A DNA stretch of 64,000 nt from contig CM030717.1 in NCBI GenBank assembly GCA_017979445.1, positions 20,881,288 to 20,945,287 on the forward strand. The letters are read 5' to 3'. This DNA is from Akebia trifoliata. Its lineage: Eukaryota > Streptophyta > Magnoliopsida > Ranunculales > Lardizabalaceae. Below, piece by piece: positions 55,441 through 64,000 of this stretch; within the stretch, counting starts at the first letter, position 1, and each line of letters opens with the position of its first letter. The position numbers and the translations under genes were made by a program. The notes under the pieces are model-generated. The model saw nothing but the letters and a program-made list of their open reading frames with translations. It was not told the origin of the DNA and did no database searches.

Positions 55441-56438
55441 CCATTCCAACCATCAAACCTTTCTTTGCACGCACATTGGTGCATTTATAAAGTAAGGAAC
55501 AAAAGGAGAAGATGGAAAGAGTAATCACAAGGAGCCAACGAACTTCAAAGCTTGGTTGAAAAATCCAACTGTCGAGACATACTTGTGAGTTTAAGGACTC
55601 GAAGAACTCAAGATCGCCCTTAGCAAACCTTAAAGTGTTGAGTAAGTCCTTGTTTATTTTATTTTGTATTTTCAAAACCTTGTATGTGATTACTTGGTTC
55701 AGTCCTCAAAAACCAAGCTCTTGATAGAATCAAATATTCCTGATAAGGGTAGATGTTCGTGAGTTTTCAAGGTACAAAACTCACAACATTTTGAGATAAT
55801 GCGTTTATTAAGGTTTTATAATTTAGCCAAGGTATAAAATTCTTTGTACGGTTCGAGGTGAACCATAAACCTCATTGATTAGTGAAAACAAAGACTTTTG
55901 CGAAGGTGACCTTGGGAATGGATGTAGGAACGTTGCTAAATCACTATAAAATTGCTTGTCTCGTGTTTATGAAAATGCCTCTATCAATTTATATTTAGAT
56001 GAATACATGCCATGAATGGATATTTTGTTATGTATGAGATTCCATGAACTTTTTTACTATTAGTAAACCTCAATTGCATCGTAAACTAAATGTAAGCCAT
56101 GAGAATGGATTTAGGCACATTGCCTAACCATTAGTCTTATTTCTTATGCATGTTTTATGATTTCGCAATTTACACTTGAATGTCTTGAATGTCATGAGAT
56201 GCCATATATTGCGAATAGGTTAATCTTATATGAATGAACCATTAAATATTTTTATTTCTAATATATTTTCATTCAATAAAAATTAGAGACATGAGTGCAA
56301 AATCAAGGTTAGGTGAATGACTTAGAACACATAGTCAAATTATCAATCTAAGTTAAAATTAAGTAAATCAAAAGAAATTTTAATTATCCTATTAACCACC
56401 CTCGAGGACTAGACATGGTACAAAACCTGATATTTTCA
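55441..56438 (+). repeat. Probable LTR end of a copia-like element G
   Basis: The right end is set by 'acctgatattttca' followed by a PBS-like sequence at 56,441. A TATAAAG-like motif at about 55,485 could be its promoter. The left end is not defined and no second copy is in the window. Confidence 0.4.
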
Positions 56439-56440
56439 AT

Positions 56441-56458
56441 TGGTATCACAACGGGTTA
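56441..56458 (+). other. PBS-like site of element G
   Basis: TGGTATCACAACGGGTTA: the first eight bases match the initiator tRNA-Met PBS, and the following bases are partly changed. It lies two bases after a TTTTCA end and 50-60 bp before a gag-like region, as expected for an LTR element. Confidence 0.5.
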
Positions 56459-56499
56459 CTCTTGATAGGCTTTTAACATCCTAGAGTTGATCCCAAGAT

Positions 56500-57260
56500 T
56501 TTGAACCATGTCTAAGTTTGCCAATGGTCATCCTTTAGACCTCCATTTATTGATTAGTTCAAGTATGCCTATTGGTAACTTTGGACGATGATGTACATTA
56601 ATTCCTTTGAGCTATGATGAATGAAACTTAGTAGAGAAAGGGTATGAGCCACCCAAACAATTGAAGACCAAAAGTTTCAATAACTTGGAAACTTTAAATA
56701 CAAGTTTCACGGTCATATTACACAATGAATTATATGAATATGCTCGTGATGGTCGGCAAAACAAGCTTGGATTACCCTACAAACCCATGTTGTCAAATAT
56801 TCAAATTTCAAATATTAACAAATTATTTTTTAGAACATTAGGATGGAATAAGACAATTATGTTTGAGGATTTTATGGAAAACTTAAAAACTATTATATTT
56901 CCATGTTCTTTCTAGGACAGCTTGTTTCAGAAGAAAGAATTTATACTAAAATTTTTAGGTCCCTTCTTAAGAGATTCACTTCTAACGAGACCTCGATTGT
57001 AGTTTTGAGATGTAAATTAGTGAGTGTTGAAGAACTCATTGGATTGATCACCGTGGTTGAGCTCCATCTAGAAAGTCCTCCCTAAAAAAGGTAGATAGTA
57101 GTCCCATTTCTTTTCTTCAAAGCCATCTTCTAAATAGTTAAATCGCATGTCATTTCATTCCTCGTCTCAAACTCATAGTAAAACTTTATCAAGAATATAG
57201 TGAGAGTGGCCTAGATGTTGAGGACATGACTTTGATAAGGATAAATTTTGTCTGTAAGAA
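56500..57260 (+). pseudogene. Degenerate copia-type gag (UBN2-like), element G
   Basis: Pieces in two frames read IPLSYDE (near 56,605), TSFTVILHNELYEYA and, from 56,903, EERIYTKIFRSLLKRFTSNE and LVSVEELIGLITVVELH, the order seen in UBN2-type gag of Ty1/copia elements. A later piece, VEDMTLIRINFVCKKRG (near 57,220), fits the region before the zinc knuckle. Multiple stops. The assignment is by pattern only. Confidence 0.5.
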
Positions 57261-57480
57261 GAGAGGATCACATAGCTTTAGTTGATTGACCATATTTTTA
57301 ATCATCAATAAACCCTGTAGAAGATTGTAGTAAAGTGATTTGTAGGGTATCGTTATTGGCCGGGGATTGCGGGTACTCCTATTCTAAAGAGTCATAATAA
57401 ATTTTAGTTAATTTAATTAACAATTTGGAAACAAACATATTACACAATTTTAAGGGGATTTCAACTGTGGCGATTCAGAT
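57261..57480. other. Junction region with an Athila-like PBS remnant
   Basis: At about 57,352-57,375 'attggccggggattgcgggt' looks like the Athila-type PBS (TTGG...CCGGGGATTGC) missing about eight central bases. It faces right on the plus strand, unlike element F. No matching LTR to its left is recognised. The rest has no features. Confidence 0.3.
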
Positions 57481-58309
57481 TTAATAAAAATAAAAATAAA
57501 AATTAAAGAAAAAAATATTTACAATTGATCATCTTCTCTCACAATTCAGAAAATCAAATTCATTAAATAACTAATCAAATTGCTTCAACATAGACAACGA
57601 ATTTCATGCCTTAATTACATATCCGAATTGAATCAAAGTGCAAGCCTAAAGAGATTATGCATTTTATAAATTACTTCTTATTAAACCCTAGGATTTTGGA
57701 AAAATTCATCATCTAGTTATTTTGGTTAAGCAATTAAGTTAATACTCAGCATATCCTTACAACTTCTTAAACAAATCATTAATATCAAAAGGAATTATGA
57801 TTCAATAACCTACTCCTCAAACCTATGGAAAAGTCCATAGCTAAAGAACATGCAATTTTTAGATCACAACTATTGTTCATAGTTTTTACCACTTTTAAAT
57901 CATACCCCAAATCAATTAGGTGGTTAGAGATACAATTATGGCTTCAATGACAGTTAATATCAAAGTTTTCAACATAGCCGAACTGAAAATTCAGCATACA
58001 TAATTAAGATCACCAATTCATGTGTCTATATATCACCAATCTGAAAACAACAATTAACAAAAATCTGAAAGTTACGAACTCATTGAATTAACAAATTCCA
58101 ATATAAAAAATCCAACAAAATAATCTTTAAGCCAATAAAAACCATGGTTAAAACAAATAAAAAGACTAGTCATAAGGGTTACACTTTTAACACAACCAAA
58201 GAAGCTTGTGATGTGTGGTAGTGATTTCCCTCACGGTTTTGATGATGAATATTGAAGAAGAATATTAGCCAGCATATATGGGGGAACTGCTGTAACGTGT
58301 TCAACCAAT

Positions 58310-58329
58310 GTTGCTGAAATTTCAGCAAC
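58310..58329. repeat. 20-bp perfect palindrome in the F LTR
   Basis: GTTGCTGAAATTTCAGCAAC equals its own reverse complement. The same core recurs at 58,677-58,700. Confidence 0.95.
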
Positions 58330-58403
58330 TCTTCTTCCTTCTTTGGTAACCACGTTGCTCAAATTTCAGCCCCTTCCCAAGAAAAAAATTAAATAAAAAT
58401 AAT

Positions 58404-58450
58404 AGAGAGAGAGAGAGAAAGAGAGAGAGAGATCTAGAGAGAGAGATCTC
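58404..58450. repeat. (GA)n microsatellite in the F LTR
   Basis: A run of GA dinucleotides interrupted by 'aaag' and two 'gatct' steps. On the element's coding strand it is (TC)n just downstream of the TATA box, a position where CT-rich leaders are common in plant promoters. Confidence 0.9.
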
Positions 58451-58458
58451 TTTTTTTT

Positions 58459-58469
58459 TTTATATATAT
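58459..58469 (-). promoter_or_regulatory. TATA box of the F LTR
   Basis: On the minus strand GATATATATAAAAAAA, directly followed by the TC-rich tract. Likely core promoter of element F. Confidence 0.55.
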
Positions 58470-58676
58470 CAGCCCCCTTTTTTGTAGCAACCAACCCCAA
58501 CGTGCTCAGCCAATGTTTCTTTGGTAGCCACATTTTTGTTCTTTCAGCCACTCTCCCTTAGCTTGTGTACGCATGTATTTCTCAATTATTTTCCACGAAA
58601 ATAGATCCCCCCAGATCTGCTATATCTCCTCAACGACGCCCAAATTTATCTCAATCTACCCTTTTTTATAGCAGCC

Positions 58677-58700
58677 AAGTTGCTGAAATTTCAGCAACTT
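58677..58700. repeat. 24-bp perfect palindrome in the F LTR
   Basis: It has the 20-bp core of 58,310-58,329 extended by AA/TT at the ends. The two copies lie 350 bp apart on both sides of the TATA box. Confidence 0.95.
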
Positions 58701-59433
58701 CTTTTCCTTTTTAATTTCAGCCATTCGTTGGCTAAATTTGAGCATCTCTTCAACGTGAAAAATCCCCCTTCTATCTCAATCTATCTCTTCGGCTTTCATT
58801 TTTTTAAAAATGAATTTTAAAAACTCAAAACTCCAGCCCCTTAAAAATAGGATCGGTTCATATTTAATAGCTAGGTTAGTTTTTGTTGTTATCTCCATCG
58901 GAATTTGAGTTTAATATTCAAATAAGTGGTAACCGATTTTTTTATGGTGATTCTCCTCAACTTATACGCCCAAATCTCCTCCCATTCTGATCACGAACTC
59001 CTCAATCCTCTTTTCACGTCTAGATATGTGCAACCATGCCACATATTCATGCATTAAGATTTCTCTCACTAGTGGCACGCATAGGGTAGCTAATTGTCTT
59101 CAACGCCTCTCATATTTTGACAAGTCATCCAAATAATTCTAAGGTGAAAATTCCCTAAATAAATCAGAAAATAAAAATAAGGAGAGTTTCCATAATTAAA
59201 TCAAGAGAGATGTCAAAAAGGCAAGTTTCCAATTTAAGAAAATTTATTTAAATGATTAAACTACTATTTTGATAAATATGACTAGGAAAACTCATACTTT
59301 AACTTTCTTTTACCATTCCCATATTCCAAGCTCTAAGAGTGGAAACTAAGTTCAAAATAACAAAGTTAAGAAAATTACAAAGCCAAATAGGGTAGGAAAG
59401 ACATTAAAAACATTACACAAAGTGTTCCTATCA

Positions 59434-59448
59434 AATTCCCCCATACTT
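59434..59448 (-). other. Polypurine tract of element F
   Basis: On the minus strand AAGTATGGGGGAATT directly precedes the TGATAGG start of the LTR, after GGGACTAGCAAAAGTT, as in element D. Confidence 0.78.
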
Positions 59449-61174
59449 AACTTTTGCTAGTCCCTTAGCAAAATAAAACAAAATGTAACCTAGTAGAAAC
59501 TCAAGGAAAACGACAAAAACTAACTAAACAACACTACAATGACATAACACAAATTAAATGACTCTAATCCTTCCAACTTACATCTCAGAGATCCTTTAGA
59601 TGGTATGGCATAATAAAGTAGGAAGCGCACAAGTTTACTTCAAAAATAAGCCACGGAATTATTAAGACTATATAGCATTCATACTTGGAGTGTGTGTGTG
59701 TGGTTAGCCAAATATAAGTGTAATATGCATCCTCAAGTTAATGCACAAATTGTATCAAACTTTACTTTTCACGATGCATCACTCTGGTTTTCTCTCAATT
59801 TGATATGGTGCTAGCTACACTAATCACTCAAACACTTGTGAAAACTATTTAAACCATAGGCTTGCTTGTCCACTCACTTTCCATATTTAAAACAGAACAT
59901 CAAAGGATCAAGAGGTCTTTGAAAAGGTTGTAATGGGGCAAGGGGTCAAGGGTTCATAAGAAGGAAGAGAAAGGATATCACAAAATTTCCTCAGAACTAG
60001 AAAGCAATTAGAAATGTCAATAAATAGGTCTTCATCATTAAGTATCACATTTCGATCACTCTACGGTAGATTTCATCATTTTTTTTTCACTTTACTTTAG
60101 AGATTTGTAATGCTCACATTTCTTCAAAACTTGTATTCTTTAAATCACAACACTTCTTTTCATGTCCCTACTTCTCCTTTTATCACAATCTTTTTTTTTT
60201 TTTTTTGAATTACAACTTAGAACCATATGACATCCTCCCCGCTCTTATGTTTTTCCACACTTCCCTATATCAGTTATAAACAAGATCTAAGCTCACTAGT
60301 TCTAAAGAAAAGGGTAGGTAAAATGTTTAAGTTCAAAAGAGTAAGTGAAATGGGTTAATGAATAAAATAGGCTAAAGAAGGCTCAAAGAACTATCTAAGG
60401 GTCAAATCACAATTAGGACAAAGGCTATTTGGTCATGGTGGTAAAATCCTAATTTGCCTCCGGCTTCTCCAAATCTGAACATATAAAATTGTCTCAAGCG
60501 GGTTTAAAGCAAGTTCTAGAAAATATTATATTCACAAGATGCACCTAGAAAAGAAGTTTAAATTGATATGTATAATGAACAAATTATAAGGCTCGAACAG
60601 CTCACAAATATTGTGGAATTATGCAAGTATCATTCAATATGTCTCCATGCTTCACTTTAAGATAACAGATTACTCGAATCAAAGCTAATGTGCATTAAAA
60701 TTTTCAAGTATGACTACAATATAAGCAAATTAAATCCATTTCTTGTTTTATCTTTAAAAGTATGCTCAAGTCTATTTACAAGCCATCTATCTTAAGAATC
60801 AGTTTCATCATTGAGTTGGAAGGAATTCTAAGCAGAAAACAATTATTTTTTAATTTTTTTAATTTTTTTAATTTTTAATTTTTAATTTTTTTTTAAAATT
60901 AAAGGTGTAAATAAATCCCTCCCCCACACTTAAATCCTACATTGTCCTTAATGTAGATCAGCATAAGCTTGTCAGTAGAAATATAAACATGAGCAAGGTA
61001 TTCACGAAAATCACACAATAAAATAAAAAAATGAAATCAATCAAAGTAAATGGAGAAGAGAAAGAAAATGCAAATCTATGTCGTTGTATCCTCAATAGCC
61101 TTGGTTGAATTGGGTTGCCTCCCAGTAGCACTTGAATGTTTATAGTTCTTCAGCCTAGACTTTGTACCTCGTTT
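59449..61174 (-). other. 3' noncoding region of element F with a second polypurine-like motif
   Basis: About 1.7 kb without coding potential in the element's sense. At 60,917-60,950 the minus strand has GACAATGTAGGATTTAAGTG then a run TGGGGGAGGG, resembling the motif in element D at 24,019-24,054. Low-complexity 'ttaatttt' repeats lie at 60,845-60,895 and a T-run near 60,190. Confidence 0.6.
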
Positions 61175-62395
61175 TTAGTCATTTGTGAGTGGCGCCTCTA
61201 GGAAGGGTACTTCCTCCACAGTGTACTCCTTAAAAGCCTCATAGTAAGGCTTCAAACGATGGCCATTCACCTTGAATTCATTTCCAGTTTTGTCACTTTT
61301 TATCTGCACAGCTCCATGAGAAAAAACGTTAGTGACAACGAAAGGACCAACCCATCTAGAACGTAACTTACCAGGAAAAAGTTTAAGTCTAGAATGGAAA
61401 AGAAGAACTTTTTGGCCCACAACAAAGGCCTTGCCACGGATCATCTTATCATGAAAAGCTCTAGTTTTCTCCTTGTAGATCCATACGCTATCATATGCCT
61501 CGTTTCTGATCTCCTCAAGTTCATTCAGTTGGAGTTTTCGATGTAAACCGGCCTCATCAATGTCTATGTTGAAAGACTTAACAGCCCACCATGCACTATG
61601 CTCATGCTCAACTGGTAAATGACACGCCTTACCATAGACAAGTCTAAATGGAGACATCCCAATTGGCATTTTGTATGCTATCCTTTAGGCCCAAAGTGAA
61701 TCACCAAGTCTTTTACTCCAATCCTTGCGTGTAGGACCCAGAGTCTTTTCCAAAATTTCCTTAATCTCACGATTTGAGACCTCTGCTTGTCCATTCATTT
61801 GAGGATGATATGGTGTTGCCACCTTGTGAATCACCTTGAATTTCTTCAGCAACTCAATTGTTTTGTTGTAGAAGTGTAATCCACCATCACTAATAATCGC
61901 ACGAGGCACTCCAAACCTAGTAAATATGTTAGATCTCAAGAAATCTGCAACAACTTTAGAATCATTAGCTCTGGTGGCCTTAGCCTTCACCCACTTGGAC
62001 ACATAATCAACAGCCAAAAGAATGTAAAGAAAACCGTTAGATGAAGGAAACGGCCCCATGAAATCAATGCCCTAGACATCGAAAATCTCAACAGTTATAA
62101 TATGGGCCATGGGCATTTGATCTTTAGAACCTAAGTTACCTATTCTCTGGCACCTATCACAAATCATGCAGTACATATATGCATCCTTAAAAATAGAGGG
62201 CCAAAGGAAATCACAATCTAATACCTTACGGGACCAAAATGTCCACCACGGACCAAAATGTCCACCACAAGACTCATAATGACAAAAGGCAAGTATAGAT
62301 TTATGCTCAGATTCAAGGACACACCTCCTAATGATTTGATCACTACAATGCTTCCACAAATAAGGTTCATCCCATATATAATATCTATCCATTTT
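61175..62395 (-). pseudogene. Integrase, element F
   Basis: HHCC: CHYESCGGH and CMICDRCQRIG (62,072-62,392), with a local duplication between them (62,227-62,268). Core: Asp in GIDFMG (near 62,053), Asp in IISDGG (near 61,890) and Glu in SNREIK (near 61,768). C-terminal: [19 protein letters not shown]. One frame with only three stops: at 62,393 (shared with RH), 62,060 (TAG before GIDFM) and 61,670. The C-terminal ORF ends at 61,175. Confidence 0.9.
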
Positions 62396-63000
62396 CTAAA
62401 GCTTTTCTTTATTAGACTGAGCTAAAGTATCAGGGAATTGCTTAGTAACTAAATAATTCACAATATCCGCATACCACGATTCACTTACCTCAATCCCAAA
62501 GAGCTGCCCATCTGGGAATGATTCTTGCAAGGGTAAGGTGTCTTCCTCATGTACAAGTCTGCTCAAATGGTCGGCTACCAAGTTTTCACTCCCCTTTTTG
62601 TCCTTGATCTCCAAATCGAATTCTTGAAGTAATAGCACCCATGTAATTAGCCTCAGTTTGGCCTCCTTCTTTGTCATCAAATACTTCAAAGCTGCATGAT
62701 CAGTATAAACAATAACTTTAGTTTGAAGTAAATAAGAACGAAATTTATCTAAAGCAAAAACCACAGCAAGGAGCTCTTTTTTTGTTGTGGAATAGTTCAG
62801 TTGGGCATCATTGAGCGTCCTAGAGACATAGTAGATAGCATAGGGCTTCTTGTCTATTCTTTGTCCCAACACAACCCTAAAAGTGTAATCTGAGGCATCA
62901 CACATCAATTCAAAACGTAAGGACCAATTAGGTGGAGACATAATTGGAGCAGTAGTCAAGAACTCCTTCAACTTCTCAAAAGCCTTCTTGCACTCCTCAT
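62393..63000 (-). pseudogene. RNase H, element F
   Basis: Open for 191 codons: [35 protein letters not shown] and [16 protein letters not shown] with ADHLSRL near 62,560. All acidic sites are present. It ends in a TAG at 62,393, in frame with INT. Confidence 0.88.
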
Positions 63001-64000
63001 CAAACTCAAATGGAGTGTCCTTTTAGAGCAACCGGTATAAGGGCCTTGATGCCTTGGAGAAATCCTTGATAAATCTCCTGTAAAATCCTGCATGACCAAG
63101 AAATGATTGAACCTCTCTCACACAAGTGGGAGAGGGTAAGTAACACACAAGATCTACCTTAGATTTACCAACCTCAATCCCCCTAGCAGATATAATATGT
63201 CCTAAAACAATCACTTGAGTCACCATGAAGTGACACTTTTCTCAATTCAGAATCAAGTTAGTTTCAACATAACGTTTTAAAATAAGTTCCAAATTTCCTA
63301 GTCATGCATCAAAATCTCTACCAAAGACACTAAAATCATCCATAAAGACCTCAATGATATTCTCAATGTATTCAAAAAAAATAGAAAGCATACAATGTTG
63401 AAACGTATCTGGTGTATTGCACAATCCAAATGGCATACATCTGTAGGCATAAGTGCCAAAAGGGCAAGTGAAGGTGGTCTTCTCTTGATCCTCTTGGGCT
63501 ATACAGATCTGGTTGTACCCACTATATCCATCCAAAAAGTAATAAAAAGGGTAACCAACTAACCTCTCAAGCATCTAATCGATGAAGGGTAGAGGGAAAT
63601 GGTCATTCCTTGTTGACGCGTTGAGCTTCCTATAATCTATGCAAACTCGATAACCAGTCACAACTCATTGAGGTACCAGCTCATTCTCCTCATTCTTTAC
63701 TACAGTAACTGCAGACTTCTTTGGCACAACTTGAACAGGAGACACCCACTTGCTATCTGAAATAGGGTAAATAACGCCACAATCAAGTTACTTAATTATC
63801 TCCTCTTGCACTACCTTCATCATAGGTGGATGTAGGCGTCTTCGGGCTTCTCTGGTGGGTTTGGCACCATCTTCCAATAGGATTCTATGGACGCACATGG
63901 TTGGGCTTATTCCTTTGATATCTGCAAAAGTCCAACCAATGGCGGTCTCATACTTCTTAAGAATATTCACAAGCTTCTTCTCTTGATCCTCCTCCAACTT
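63001..64000 (-). pseudogene. Reverse transcriptase, element F (5' part outside the window)
   Basis: AIGWTFADIKGISPT near 63,930, then DSKWVSPVQVVPKK (near 63,745), YRVCIDYRKLN, FLDGYSGYNQICIA, MPFGLCNTPDTF and EVFMDDFSVFG (63,325). The connection reads GHIISARGIEV and FLGHAGFYRRFIKDFSK. Stops are at about 63,787, 63,669, 63,575, 63,299, 63,242 and 63,020, all in one frame with no shifts. Several replace Gln, Trp or Arg codons present in element D. Confidence 0.9.

Larger units (their letters stand above)
57480..59433 (-). repeat. 3' LTR of element F
   Basis: On the minus strand it starts TGATAGGAACAC at 59,433 right after the PPT. The start and the preceding text match the 3' end of element D in layout. 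It contains a TATA box with an adjacent (GA)n tract and two long palindromes. The inner end on the left is not fixed; 57,480 is an estimate. Confidence 0.68.
57480..64000 (-). mobile_element. Element F: Athila-like Ty3/gypsy retrotransposon, 3' half, continues past the window
   Basis: From right to left: RT N-terminus, RT, RH, INT, 3' noncoding region, PPT and 3' LTR. RT with FMDD and INT with 'GPF' C-terminus closely match element D. All visible pol segments share one reading frame. Unlike D, no env-position ORF is seen between INT and the LTR. Confidence 0.85.

Overview
The window reads as plant nuclear DNA, very probably gene-poor (pericentromeric-type) heterochromatin. It is AT-rich and almost entirely built from Ty3/gypsy LTR retrotransposons of the Tat/Ogre, Athila and chromovirus-like types, plus remnants of a further Tat-like element and of a probable Ty1/copia element. 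The types were recognised by reading gag, protease (PRO), reverse transcriptase (RT), RNase H (RH) and integrase (INT) motifs and LTR/PBS/PPT signals by eye. No intact host gene, tRNA, rRNA or CRISPR array was found. The species cannot be named; a eudicot is a guess.

Layout, left to right. (1) 1-15,330: element A, a Tat/Ogre-type element on the minus strand. Its 3' LTR is at 1-689 (cut by the window), followed by an opposite-strand spliced extra ORF (1.1-2.5 kb), INT, archaeal-type RNase H (aRNH), RH, RT, PRO, gag, and leader repeats. Two solo LTRs of one other family sit inside it in opposite orientations (4,895-6,469 minus; 10,498-12,233 plus), each with a target-site duplication. (2) 15,331-16,100: unassigned. 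(3) 16.1-26.38 kb: element D, an Athila-like element on the plus strand with gag, PRO, RT, RH, INT, an env-position ORF, a PPT and a 3' LTR; no 5' LTR is visible. (4) 26.4-51.25 kb: element B, a second copy of the A family in the same orientation, with its own opposite-strand ORF, pol, gag and repeat-rich leader, and a 5' LTR ending at 51,249. A chromovirus-type element C (37,993-44,658, minus, with both LTRs and a PBS) is nested in its gag. (5) 52.1-54.3 kb: element E, a decayed Tat-like gag-PRO-RT fragment on plus. (6) About 55.4-57.3 kb: element G, a probable copia-type LTR end, PBS and gag remnant. (7) About 57.4-64.0 kb: element F, an Athila-like element on minus whose pol runs off the right edge.

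All elements look defective. A has FVDN at the RT catalytic motif; B lost that motif through an in-frame 36-bp deletion between 8-bp repeats; C lacks an RT block; E has YVDG; D has frameshifts and stops. F is best preserved: all its visible pol segments lie in one frame, broken only by stop codons, several of which fit cytosine deamination.

The most interesting signal is the gene encoded opposite to gag-pol in A and B. It has the same short intron with canonical splice sites in both copies and a product resembling the plant mobile domain/DUF7745 class. Other unusual features are leader repeat arrays including an exact 109-bp duplication, hairpin-forming repeats at both ends of B, an LTR U3 region with three versus two about 190-bp units, and palindromes in the F LTR.
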